Positions 1 through 9,505 of a stretch of 64,000 nt of DNA are shown here, piece by piece (within the stretch, counting starts at the first letter, position 1; the number at the start of each line of letters is the position of its first letter). Source of the stretch: Apiosordaria backusii (Eukaryota; Ascomycota; Sordariomycetes; Sordariales; Lasiosphaeriaceae); contig JAUKTV010000003.1 in assembly GCA_030549205.1 (NCBI GenBank), positions 620,001-684,000 of the forward strand, written 5' to 3'. The notes beneath the pieces were generated by a model. It saw only the letters and a list, made by a program, of their open reading frames with translations. It did not search any database and had not been told where the DNA came from. The translations under genes were made by a program, and so were the position numbers.

Positions 1-558
1 GGGGCCTCTCATGTATTCTGGTGATAGGATCTCTGCCACTGATGGGACCTTGGACTCTTCTACTGATAGGAGCTCTTCTACTGACAGGAGCCATCCTATG
101 TCTCGGACTTCTGGTGATATCGGTGGTATTGGTGTGCTCGAAGAATGCCCTGCACGAAAACGCAGGCACCATATTCGGTCCGGTAAATCGATACCGCGAG
201 CGCACGCGGCGAGATCTTCGGCTATGGCAGCGGCATCCGTTCTGGCTTGAATAGCACGGAATTCTCTCGTGCGAATAGCCACAATAGAAGCAAATATGAC
301 GAGAATGTTGGCAGCCAATGCAATCTCTAACAGTTTGATATATGCAGAGATGAACCGGGCCTGACCGTCAAGGCTGGATAAATCGCTGCCCGAGACTAAC
401 CTTCCCTTTACGACCGCATCGGTAGAAAGGGCTTGGATTTTATGGATCGATGCGACGAGGTAGTCGATGTGTGCTTCGTAATCATATTCTGGATCGCCGA
501 GAGGAATTTGCAAAACCCTGCTGCAGATGGATTCCGTGAGAGCCCGGATACTTGACAT
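1..558 (-). CDS. Unknown membrane-associated protein, 3' end beyond the window
   Basis: From an ATG at 558 the minus strand stays open for 186 codons and runs off the window edge, so the C-terminus is missing. I do not recognise the family. The first 70 residues are soluble-looking. Residues about 74-95 form one strongly hydrophobic stretch (LLEIALAANILVIFASIVAI) followed by a basic Arg-rich flank, consistent with a single membrane helix. Near the edge the protein becomes Pro/Ser-rich and carries a short tandem repeat, LLSVEE-LLSVEE, at about residues 157-168, encoded by an imperfect direct repeat. The plus strand is also open here for about 79 codons, so the frame choice rests on the ATG, the length and the membrane segment. 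It may contain introns I cannot place. Confidence 0.4.
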   Translation of the reverse strand, partial: MSSIRALTESICSRVLQIPLGDPEYDYEAHIDYLVASIHKIQALSTDAVVKGRLVSGSDLSSLDGQARFISAYIKLLEIALAANILVIFASIVAIRTREFRAIQARTDAAAIAEDLAACARGIDLPDRIWCLRFRAGHSSSTPIPPISPEVRDIGWLLSVEELLSVEESKVPSVAEILSPEYMRGP

Positions 559-1673
559 TTTGAACGTGGACTGTCAGTCGTGCTTAGTCGTGCTTAATGT
601 TATTAATTCCGTAGAATTGCGGCTAGACAGGTCATGAAAAGAGAAGAACCACAAGTTGAAAAACCTTAGATCCAAAACGCTGTTTCGATTTAAATCATCA
701 TTCAAGTCACTTCAGCAGATCTCACCATGTGATCAAGAACTTCAGCCACTTCCTTCAAAGCGTTTAGCGGCAAGAGAGATGAGCAACACCAACGTCAAGA
801 GCAAAGACCAAGAGCAGCACAAAGTGGAAAAGAAATGTAAGGTACCTAAAGATGCGGGCGAGGGGAGTCTGTCACTTTTCCCCCGAAAGCCACCACTTAC
901 ACGCCCCTCAACTATCCAATCACCACTCAGCTCCCAGGGCCCATCCACGATGGCCTCGATCCACTTCGTGCCAAGTGCGAGGTGTGGACCTTGGAACCTC
1001 GAGGCTACTCTCGCGAGGCTTGAAGTTTCCATACGGGATCTCGACTTGGGACGGACAGATGGCAGAGACAAACTTTGTCAGACAAGGTTCACATAAGCAA
1101 TCACACTCCCCAAAAAATAAATTCATGGCTGCGTTGCCAAATCAGGTTCGTTGAATTGAGTTCCGGCTGTAGTCTAAGATCCAGCACGGGGTCTACCTGA
1201 CGAGGCTACCACCAGCCTGGCTGTTCGGTATCGCAAGGCTCGAGATTAGCCCCTTGTTGGTGCAATGAGAGACAATAGGTACAGGACAACAGGCAGAGGG
1301 GAGCGTTGATGGTGAAGGCAGAAATTCCCAAAAGATATGCTGTCTAAAGAAGACTCGAATGCTGGCTGAGCGAGGCCACACGGCCAGGGCCCTGATCGCT
1401 GCTGTCCTCGTCCCCCTCTTCACCGAAATCCCAAAGCTTCCGTGGCCTAATGATAGTCCCTTCAGTTTCCCAATATGTGTGTGTAATGATCCCCGACCCC
1501 AACGAACCAAACAGGCAAAAATGCAACGCATGAGATAAATCCAGACCTCTTCCCAACGACCCACTTTCAGCTAGCAAAAAGTGAAAGGGCCAATCATACC
1601 CGAAGCGCAATACCGGCAACGCCCATTAAAAAAGGTCTAAGAAAAGGAAGTTGACTGTGATGGCCGGGGAGAT
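559..1673. other. Intergenic, no supported gene
   Basis: About 1.1 kb between the left-edge ORF and the 3' end of atg8. It contains short overlapping open frames on both strands (for example 656-1096 plus and 1193-1564 minus), but none has a recognisable domain, and they overlap one another in several frames. The part next to 1673 is probably the atg8 3' untranslated region. Confidence 0.5.
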
Positions 1674-2278
1674 TTAGGCGGTCTCGAAATCACCGAAGGT
1701 GTTCTCGCCAGAGTATGTGATATAGAGGAATCTGTGGTGACACCATTTGTCAGTCTGATGTTTGCTGCATGAACAAAGGAAGAGCGTTGCACATACCCGT
1801 CTTCGTCCTTGTGCTCCTCGTAGATGCTGCTCATAAGAGCAGCGGTTGGCGGAAGGACCTCATCGACGAAGATGAAAATGGCCTTCTCTGGGGAGAGCTT
1901 GATCCGCTTGCGAATAACGTAGACGAACTGGCCTACCGTGAGGTCGGCGGGGACAAGATACTTCTTCTTGTCAATAGTAGCGATGTCGCTCTTCTCAACC
2001 TTCTCGCAGATGACCTAATAGGAGCAAACATACGATTAGAAATGGCTCTGATGAGATAGGCGGAACTTGGGTGGAATGATGGTGCGACCGACCGGTCGGA
2101 GAGGACTCTTCGGCTAGGCAGGCAGCGAGTCGAGCAGCGATGGTGTCGAGGATGGCTTCACCGCCAAAGGGGTTGATGGGGAACTTACAGGAATGCGGTC
2201 AGAGTACTTCTGACGGATGCGCTCGGCCTCGGCCTTGCGCTTCTCAAAGGGGTGCTCGTCCTTGAACTTGGATCTCAT
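1674..2278 (-). CDS. atg8: Ubiquitin-like autophagy protein Atg8
   Basis: Atg8 is conjugated to phosphatidylethanolamine and drives autophagosome membrane growth and cargo capture. Exons on the minus strand are 2278-2189, 2014-1797 and 1731-1674. The introns of 174 and 65 nt have GTAAGT...TTAG and GTATGT...ACAG ends. The spliced protein has 121 residues, the usual fungal length. It starts MRSKFKDEHPFEKRK, has the basic helical N-terminus and the ubiquitin-like core (VGQFVYVIRKRIKL), and ends FGDFETA. Gly116 is the expected Atg4 cleavage and lipidation site, leaving a five-residue tail to be removed. All invariant features appear intact, and exon phases join cleanly (90+218+58 nt). The annotation is essentially certain from sequence similarity to the family. 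Confidence 0.97.
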
Positions 2279-3389
2279 TTTGGCGGTTTGTGTTGTTGCT
2301 GATGTGGGTGTTGGGTGTTGGGTGTTGTGTTGCTAGCAAATGCCGTCCGTGTTAATGCGTCGTCTGGGGTGTCTGCAGAATGATGAAGAAAGGGAAAGCG
2401 GTCAGTCAGCGGCACGATTTAAATAGTTGGAAATACAAGCGAGTGAAGGTTTTGTAGCATACCTTATTTGGGTGATGGAAAAGTAGGTTGTCGGAGGAAG
2501 AAAGGTCGAGTTGGAGCAAGAGGAAGGAGAGTTGCGTATGGTGGTCCCCTTGTTAAGGTAAGCTGGGGGGCTTGCGTCGCACGGGTGCTGGCGGAGAGGC
2601 GGGGTGCCCAGATGACTAACCTCTGCAAACCAGAGTTAAGCTCCCAGAGCGGTTTAGCGTGTGCCAATCAAAGGTGAATCAGATGGGAGCGCTCACATGG
2701 GCTTTCTGCTGTCAGCTGCTCTGGTACCGGTACTTACGGCTTTGTGGCTTTGCACTTGATCCATGACGCAGCCTGAGGTGTCTTGATACGGCCATCTTTA
2801 TCTCAACGGAGCGCCTTTCAGGTTACCGAGCAGAGCTAAACTCTTTCTGCTCACCAGACCATGGAAAGAGTCTTGGTATGAATCATCAAGACTTGCAGCT
2901 ATTTGAATATGAAAATATACATAAGAAATACAAGTCGTCCTCAACGGGAAGCTATCTCTATCAGGAGTGCCCCGCTTTCCTGCCTGGAGGGTGCCTGCAA
3001 GGGACGACCCCGCGGTGTGTTCTTGATGTCGTGGTACAAGCAACATGGGGAGGCCCTTGTCAACCCGGCACAAAATCCCACTTAAGGCTCCGGCAAAGGT
3101 CCCGGTTTCTAGGAACCCATCCCGAAGCTCTGGAATCGACAAAACGTTCGATTCCAAAAGCCAGATCAGCCGAGCCAGAATCGCTTCAAGAGGGTGGTCT
3201 GCATTGTCCTGCCAGTGCAAGTGTCCAGGTTCATAGTGGAGGATCTCTCTCGGCGCTGTCCGTAAGCCGTCAACTCTCCTGCCGACGGGAGTCCTGAAAA
3301 GTGGCCTCATGTTCGCGCCGAGGATCGTCTGATTGTACCGAATTGACAACTCCCGCCACCGGCTGGCCCATATATAAGAGCTAATCAAG
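2279..3389. other. Divergent intergenic region atg8 / coproporphyrinogen oxidase
   Basis: About 1.1 kb separates the divergent starts of atg8 and the coproporphyrinogen oxidase gene, so it should hold both promoters and 5' untranslated regions. A TATATAAG box lies at 3371-3378. A minus-strand frame starting at an ATG at 3310 is open for 170 codons down to 2798, but it matches no family I know and has no splice or domain support. Confidence 0.5.
3371..3378 (+). promoter_or_regulatory. TATA-like box upstream of coproporphyrinogen oxidase
   Basis: The octamer TATATAAG lies only 19 bases before the first ATG (3390). If it positions transcription about 30 bases downstream, some transcripts would begin after that ATG and use the next in-frame ATG at 3659. 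That is inference; fungal promoters often lack a functional TATA box and this match may be chance. Confidence 0.3.
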
Positions 3390-4666
3390 ATGGCTACCCG
3401 CCGTCAAGCAACTCGTCTCTTGTCGCAGTGCAAGTTTCGTCCTCAATTGGCCTCCAGAAGAAGCATTTCAACCTTCTTCAGCTCGACATCATCCAGTTCG
3501 ACATTTGCGCCGTGGGCAAGATATGCCGGATTAGCAGCTTTCGGTCTCCTTGCTTCAGTGCCATTAACCTACACAATGGTACACATATTCCACAATCAAC
3601 GCTTCTTTCCACCTCGCTAACAACAGTTCTCCTCCAGGCCGTCACAGAACCCCTCAGCATGGACTCCCTCAGTCTCGCCGAGCGTGACCAACAACAAAAG
3701 AAGAACGAAGGCATCTCCGAAACCTCCCCTATGCGCCTCCGCATGGAAAAGTTCATCAAAGAGCAACAAGAACACATTGTAAAAGCTCTCGAAGAGGTCG
3801 ACGGCACCAAATTCCGAAGAGACGAATGGCAGCGCAAAGAAGGCGGCGGCGGCATCACCTGCTGTCTCCAAGACGGCAAGGTCTTTGAGAAGGCCGGCGT
3901 CGGCGTCAGCGTCGTCTACGGCACCCTCCCCAAGCCCGCCATTCTCAAAATGAGCGCCAACCATAAGAACATCGCCCCCGACGGGGAGGTCCCAGAGAGC
4001 CTCGAGTTCTTCGCCGCTGGGTTGAGCTTGATCGTACACCCAAAGAACCCCATGGCGCCAACAGTCCACCTCAACTATAGATACTTCGAGACGGCCAAGC
4101 CAGACGGGACGTCAGGAGCGTGGTGGTTCGGCGGCGGCAGTGATTTGACGCCAAGTTATCTGTTCGACGAGGATGCGATACAGTTCCACAGAGACTTGAA
4201 GGAGGTGTGCGACAAGCACAACAAGGATTATTATTCAAAATTCAAGAAGTGGTGTGACGAGTACTTTTACAACAAGCACCGCGGCGAGGCGAGAGGGATT
4301 GGCGGTATCTTCTTTGACGATTTGGATGAAACCGTGTCGGACAAGGAGAACACATTCGCCTTCATCCAAGACTCGCTCAAGTCTTTTATTCCCACCTATG
4401 TCCCCATTGTGCTGAAGCGCAAGGACATGCCCTTCACCGAGGCGGAGAAGGAGTGGCAGCAGATCAGAAGAGGAAAATATGTTGAGTTCAACCTCGTGCA
4501 CGACCGGGGAACATCATTCGGGTTGAATACCCCTGGCGCGAGGGTGGAAAGCATCCTAATGAGCATGCCGTTGACGGCAAGCTGGAGGTATATGCACGAG
4601 CCTGAGCCGGGCAGCAGGGAGGCGAGGCTGGTGGATGTTTTGCAAAACCCGAAGGAGTGGGTGTAA
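3390..4666 (+). CDS. hem13: Coproporphyrinogen III oxidase (oxygen-dependent)
   Basis: The enzyme decarboxylates coproporphyrinogen III to protoporphyrinogen IX with O2 in heme synthesis. Exons are 3390-3578 and 3638-4666; the 59-nt intron is phase 0 and ends CTCCAG. The 405-residue product has a basic Ser/Arg-rich N-terminus, then a hydrophobic segment at about residues 45-63 (YAGLAAFGLLASVPLTYTM), then the conserved catalytic domain. Family signatures include EKAGVGVSVVYGTLP, NPMAPTVHLNYRYFE, the WWFGGGSDLTPSYL substrate-site loop, and EFNLVHDRGTSFGL near the C-terminus. The presequence plus membrane segment suggests a mitochondrial intermembrane-space location as in animals, unlike the cytosolic yeast Hem13. 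The catalytic domain looks complete. It is transcribed divergently from atg8. Confidence 0.96.
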
Positions 4667-4940
4667 AATAGTGAAAAGGGGAAAATTGTATTTAGCGCTT
4701 CATGTACATTGTATGTTGACGACTGAAGAACTGAACAAAAATCTAGAAAAGATAGATTTCAGTTTCTCATCATCAATCTTTCAGAAGTTGATCAGTGCAC
4801 GGGGCATTCAACCTCTCACTTTCAACTTTCAACCTCCAACTTCAGCCACACACCCAGCAACCACCAAAACTCACATTACCCTCAGATATTGCCCCTTATC
4901 TTTTGCCCCCATCCCACCAAAAATAAAGGAGCGGTTGAAA

Positions 4941-5804
4941 ATGCCCCTCCCAACCTCACGAACCTTCCTAACCACCCTCATAAACCGCCTCACCACCATC
5001 CCCCTCAACCCTCCCCCACCACAAGTGTCACTCGACACCCAAACCCCCAACGCCCTCTCCCGCATCCCCCTCCCCCACCGGCACCTAGTAATCACCCTCC
5101 ACGTCCTCTTCCCCAACCTCCTCCTCCCCGCTCTCGACCTCCTCGACCGCAGCCTTGTACAAAAACTCACCCTTTCCGACCCCAACCCTAACCCTAGACC
5201 ACCTCCCATCAAGATCAAAACTGAACCGGGATTGGAACAAAACCCCGAAGACAACGACGGTGATGACGGCGATGGAGAGATAAAAGCAGCGGAGGGGGAG
5301 GGGGTCTACGTCGTGTATTCCACCACCCAACCACCCCCCTCCCGTAAAAGAAAAGCAGCAGCTGTCAAAACAGAAGATGACCACCACCACCACCACACCG
5401 ACAAAGGAGGAGGAGGAGGAGGAGGGGAAATGATGGACAAGATGACGGGGCAGAAATACCTCGTCCACCTCACAGCCTGGAACTGCACTTGCGCGGCGTT
5501 TGCTTTCAGCATTGTTCAATCTCTCCTTTCCGAGAGCGATCAGCAGCCATCATCATCACCATTACCAGCAGAATTACAACTGGAGGATATTGGAGGAGAA
5601 GAAGCACAAGATAGACAACACACAAAGTGGGAATTTGGCGGCATGAGCACCGACGGGCTAGGAGAAAACGGAGGGGGAGTGCCAATATGTAAACACCTAT
5701 TGGCTTGCTTGCTCGCTGAGCGATGGGGTGATGCGTTAGGGGAGTATGTAACCGACAAACGGGTGGGAAAGTGGGAGATGGCTGGGGTTGTTGCTGATGT
5801 TTAA
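4941..5804 (+). CDS. SWIM zinc-finger protein, Sws1/Shu2-like
   Basis: Proteins of the Sws1/Shu2 family belong to Shu complexes that assist Rad51 in homologous recombination; that role is inferred here from the SWIM finger. The chosen ATG at 4941 gives 287 residues; the frame is open further upstream but without a good start. A hydrophobic leucine-rich stretch (about residues 48-75) is followed by a long acidic and basic disordered region with His5 and Gly8 tracts. The C-terminal third holds the SWIM pattern: WNCTCAAFAFS (Cys-x-Cys), about 70 residues, then VPICKHLLACLLAERWG (Cys-x-His followed by the conserved Ala). The inserted linker between the Cys pair and the Cys-His pair is typical of fungal members. 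No introns are needed. Overlapping minus-strand frames are shadows of its low-complexity DNA. Confidence 0.75.
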   Translation: MPLPTSRTFLTTLINRLTTIPLNPPPPQVSLDTQTPNALSRIPLPHRHLVITLHVLFPNLLLPALDLLDRSLVQKLTLSDPNPNPRPPPIKIKTEPGLEQNPEDNDGDDGDGEIKAAEGEGVYVVYSTTQPPPSRKRKAAAVKTEDDHHHHHTDKGGGGGGGEMMDKMTGQKYLVHLTAWNCTCAAFAFSIVQSLLSESDQQPSSSPLPAELQLEDIGGEEAQDRQHTKWEFGGMSTDGLGENGGGVPICKHLLACLLAERWGDALGEYVTDKRVGKWEMAGVVADV

Positions 5805-6070
5805 CCTGTCTTCCTTGCACAAAGTATTGGGACATATTCAATGGTGAGGTGGTTTCTAAGCAGATGAACGGGCAGCAGGAAAGGATGGCATAGTTAAAAT
5901 ATTAATAACACGCCCTAATACCTTTACCGTCGGGCAAGAATCTATGATGCCCTACCGCTTCCTTTCTCTTCGTACAATCGTTTCATTTGATATGTGATGT
6001 TTCTGGGGTTATCGATGTTACCCCAGTGTCGATCATCTAGACCCCCTCCTCTTCTCGCCCGTCAAGATGT

Positions 6071-7226
6071 CTATTTCTTCTTCTCCTTGCCCTCCTTCTC
6101 TTTATCCCCCTCCTTGGCCTCCCCATTAGCCGCCGGGCTACCCTCCTTCTTCTCCCCGTCCTTTCCATTCGCCGCCTCTTCCTTCTTGGCCGCCTCCTTC
6201 TCCTCGGCCTGCTGCCTGTTCTGGTTCTTGTTCTCGATCAAGTCGTGGAAGGCCGTTATCGCACGAATCAAACTACTAAGATAGATGGCCATAAGTTGGT
6301 CGTTGGTCTTGATGCTCATGGCGTGCTGGAGGTCACTGTCCGCCTTGCCGCCAGACTTGGGCGTCGAGAGGTTGGGCAGCAGGTTGAAGATGTCTTGTAG
6401 GTTGCCGAGGATGGCGTGGTTGACGGGGAGCTCGCCGTTGTTGACCTTTTGCAGGTAGCCTTGGATGTCTCGGAGGCGGAAGTGGAGGCCTTGGAGGGAC
6501 TGGAGCTGGTTTGTGATGCGGGTGGATAGTGTGCCGACGGCTACGTCGCGAATGTCGCGGAGGAGGTGCTCGACACCGATTTCTTCGGCCTCTTCGGCTT
6601 CAATGATGGAGGGTGTGTGGACAAAGGTTTTCGAGGCGGTGGTTCCGTCCTGGAAACAGCATGGGTCAGCTAGGGAAGCAATTGGGTGGGAGATAGAAAA
6701 ACATACATCCTTGATCTCTTCAATGGCAAAGTACGCGTCCGTAGGCACACCCGACTCCTTTGGTTGGACATCAATAATGACAAGCAATGGGTTGGGCGTG
6801 TAGCGCTTGAACAGCTCGTTGATTTCGAGATCAGAGGCCCGCAGCTTGGGGCCGGAATGGTACCACCCTATGAGCTTCTCTTTCGCATTGACCTTCTTAA
6901 ACATGTCGTTCATGTTTTCGACGTAGTTGTGATCGAGGAACCAGACTGTGGGGTCCTTCTCGTCTTCCTCGAAGGGAACTGTGATGGGCTCATGTCAGCA
7001 TGCGATTGCAGCTGGATCGTTGGCGATGAATCCCACCTGCGAAGCTGTTTGACACCCGCACATTCTTGCCATCGTTTTGCCCCAGTAGAACTCCGACTAC
7101 CCGCTTGCTCTTGGATGTGCTGGCTTCGGTACGGTTGTAGTGGTCGACGACGGAGAGGAGGACGAGGGGCGCAACGGAGACGCTGCGCGACACCAGCGTG
7201 AGTGTCTCTTGGGTTGTGGTGGGCAT
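6071..7226 (-). CDS. rpn8: 26S proteasome regulatory subunit Rpn8 (MPN domain)
   Basis: Rpn8 is the non-catalytic MPN subunit of the proteasome lid and forms the dimer with the deubiquitinase Rpn11. Exons on the minus strand are 7226-7037, 6978-6707 and 6649-6071; the introns are 58 and 57 nt. The spliced protein has 346 residues. Signatures include SVVDHYNRTEAS, KRVVGVLLGQN, VPFEEDEKDPTVWFLDHNY, FKKVNAKEKLIGWYHSGPKL, and KTNDQLMAIYLSSLIRAI. The His-Ser-Gly-Pro of GWYHSGPKL lacks the JAMM metal-binding His-x-His, as in all Rpn8 orthologues, so it is structural. The last about 55 residues are a Lys/Glu/Ala-rich KEKE-type tail (ending EGKEKKK), a feature often seen in proteasome subunits. Confidence 0.96.
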
Positions 7227-7833
7227 GATGCAATGGCAATGGGGTTGCTCGAACTGTTGTTGTTTGTAATGGGACGGGCGGGGAGATTTTAAAGTAATGC
7301 AGTCGTGCCGTGGGGTATCGCCGGTGCTAAACGGTAGTTTGTTTAAGTTGGGACTTTCGTAAGTAAATTGGTTGTCTGGGTCTCTGTTGTCGTCGTCACT
7401 GGCTTCGCTGCCTCGCCAGATTCAAGGTGAAGTACCCAATCGGGCTAGCTTCAGGTTGGAGTGGGCAGCTCAGCAAGCACAAGGCTGCGGTCGAGGCATG
7501 GGGCAAGGGTGGGCTGAGGACCTGACCGCCTGCTTTGTTGGGCAGTTTACATAAGCGAAAGGCTAAGACATAAGTGGTTAGCGCCTTCTTATGAGCATCC
7601 TGTTTCGTGCTGGTTCGGCCGGCACTGCATGACAGGTGCGTCAGCCATGCTTGGCAGGGCCCAGGGTTGATCGTCGGCCCATATCTTAAACCAGGCCCCT
7701 CCATTCTTTCAAGTCCGGGGAACCATCTCCCCTCCAACACATTATCAACGTCAACGTAACGCCATCTACCGTTATTCGCTATTCTACGACCCTTTTGTCA
7801 AAAACCAAAGCACGAGACACCAAAACCGACATC
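7227..7833. other. Divergent intergenic region
   Basis: About 600 bases between the start of rpn8 (minus) and the I9-type inhibitor gene (plus). It probably holds both promoters. Short open frames on each strand show no domain. Confidence 0.5.
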
Positions 7834-8198
7834 ATGAGACTCTTCACTTTCCTTATCGCGGCCCTCACCTTCTTCTCTGGCGTTATTGCCGTGGACATCC
7901 AGAAGTCGGTCCTTATTAGTTACCCTCCCGAGACCCCCGATTCAATTGTCGATGATGCCAAGAAGGCTATCAAGGACGCTGGCGGTATCATTACTCACGA
8001 GTACACTCTGATCAAGTAAGTTGCGGTCAAGACCACGATCACATGCTTCAAAGTTCTAACACTTTATACAGGGGCTTCGCGGCCGAGGTTGGAGGGAAGG
8101 TACTCGAGACGGTTTCTGCGTGGGGCGAGCAATACAAGGTCTCGGTTGAGGAGAATCAGGAGGTGCACACCATGGGGAACTCGCACATTGGTATCTAA
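7834..8198 (+). CDS. Small secreted I9-type (propeptide-like) protease inhibitor
   Basis: Exons are 7834-8015 and 8072-8198; the 56-nt intron (GTAAGT...TACAG) splits a Lys codon and gives 102 residues. An ATG 39 bases upstream would lengthen the N-terminus, but MRLFTFLIAALTFFSGVIA from 7834 is a good secretion signal. The mature part (KSVLISYPPETPDSIVDDAK, then GGIITHEYTLIKGFAAEVG and a VSVEENQEVHT segment) matches the subtilisin-propeptide (inhibitor I9) fold, as in yeast Pbi2 and mushroom IA-1-type inhibitors. Such stand-alone domains inhibit subtilisin-like serine proteases. Because of the signal peptide I infer a secretory-pathway or extracellular target rather than the vacuolar protease B inhibited by Pbi2. 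Confidence 0.8.
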
Positions 8199-9505
8199 GG
8201 GTTTAAGCGGCTGAAGCTATATCGACACGACAAGGCAAAACCGAACATAACGACGGGACATGGGAAGCGCCTTAGACCAGGGTGCTTCTTGTGCGATGAT
8301 AGACTATGGGTTGACGGCGTTTCTGGATGGATGAATGGTTGGATAGGCCTGTTGGGTCTGTCATGATAATGTAACTACCAAGGCTGCCTACGGTCGGGGC
8401 TGGCCTTTCGATACGATGGTAGTGTTATTGGTTATTCGCACGCTTACTTCAGTATATGTCATATTCTATGCTTGCATGTGATGCGGCTACTGCCAAAGTT
8501 GTCAGGTTTGTCGTGTTTATAGCTACCTCCGCTGCGACTCGCAAACCAACGTCGAGACATGGATAGCCAGGGACGGACTATTACCCACAGCCTCGGTCTT
8601 TCTTCTTCCCGAGCTTCGTTCTCAAGAAAAGGAGTTGGAGAAGCTAAAAGCCTACATACTGAATATATTTAAAAGTAATATGATGTCAGATCCATGGATC
8701 ATCAACGGTCAGTGAGATCAGTTTGCACCGGTGTGCACTAATACCATACATTAATCGTTAACGTTGGGTCCACATGGAAACAACTTCATTTTTAAGGGGA
8801 ATTCGGACGATAGCCCCTCGTAACACTCAGTACCGCCGCCGCAGTCTGCCGGGCTAATCTCATGGCAGAGTCAACCAGAAACATAAAGAGTGGTGCTGGT
8901 TCATGCATGAGTCTGCGGGCCAATCTGAGGCCGCTGTGAACCCCCTGTCTCCCACCACACTATGGGGAAGTTTCGGCGCTAATCAGGCATGGAGCTTCTG
9001 TAAGGGTGTGGCCAGAGTGCATCGTGGGGCGCCCAAACACGACGGGGAAGATGCACTGGCCACTGGGCAATATCCGGTCCAGAACAATGCCTTTCTCGCT
9101 CCATCACTAAACCTCGAGCCGTGCGACCATGAAACGACAGAGTCCCGATTATCCGTAAGGCAATAACACACCAGTTTTTGTGAACCGGCCCGTGGAAAAC
9201 AATGGGACTCGAGTCTCTTGCACAAAACGTCCAGCCTTTGCACTTTTGACACGCGCGGCCACCACCACTGCCCCTTTCCATAATACCGACCTTCAACGTC
9301 CAGAGCAGACGGATACGCTCGGGCAGAAACAAGACCATACAAACATACCTAGACGGACTACGCAGACTACGGATACGATCTACTATTGCAGGAACACCAA
9401 CACCCCGCCTGAGGGAATACAGCCCATCTACCAACACCTGATATCGAAATTACAACTACCAATAATCCTCGCCGACCTGCCGGCAACCCGCAGACCTGTT
9501 CCACC
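8199..9505. other. Intergenic, 3' UTR and promoter of the Hook gene
   Basis: About 1.3 kb with no supported gene. The first few hundred bases are likely the inhibitor's 3' untranslated region. The final part before 9506 is C/A-rich, like fungal 5' untranslated regions. Overlapping short frames exist on both strands at 8903-9509 with no domain content. Confidence 0.5.

Noticed and set aside
5085..5519. Minus-strand ORFs opposite the SWIM protein gene
   Set aside because: Shadow frames produced by the C-rich low-complexity coding strand.
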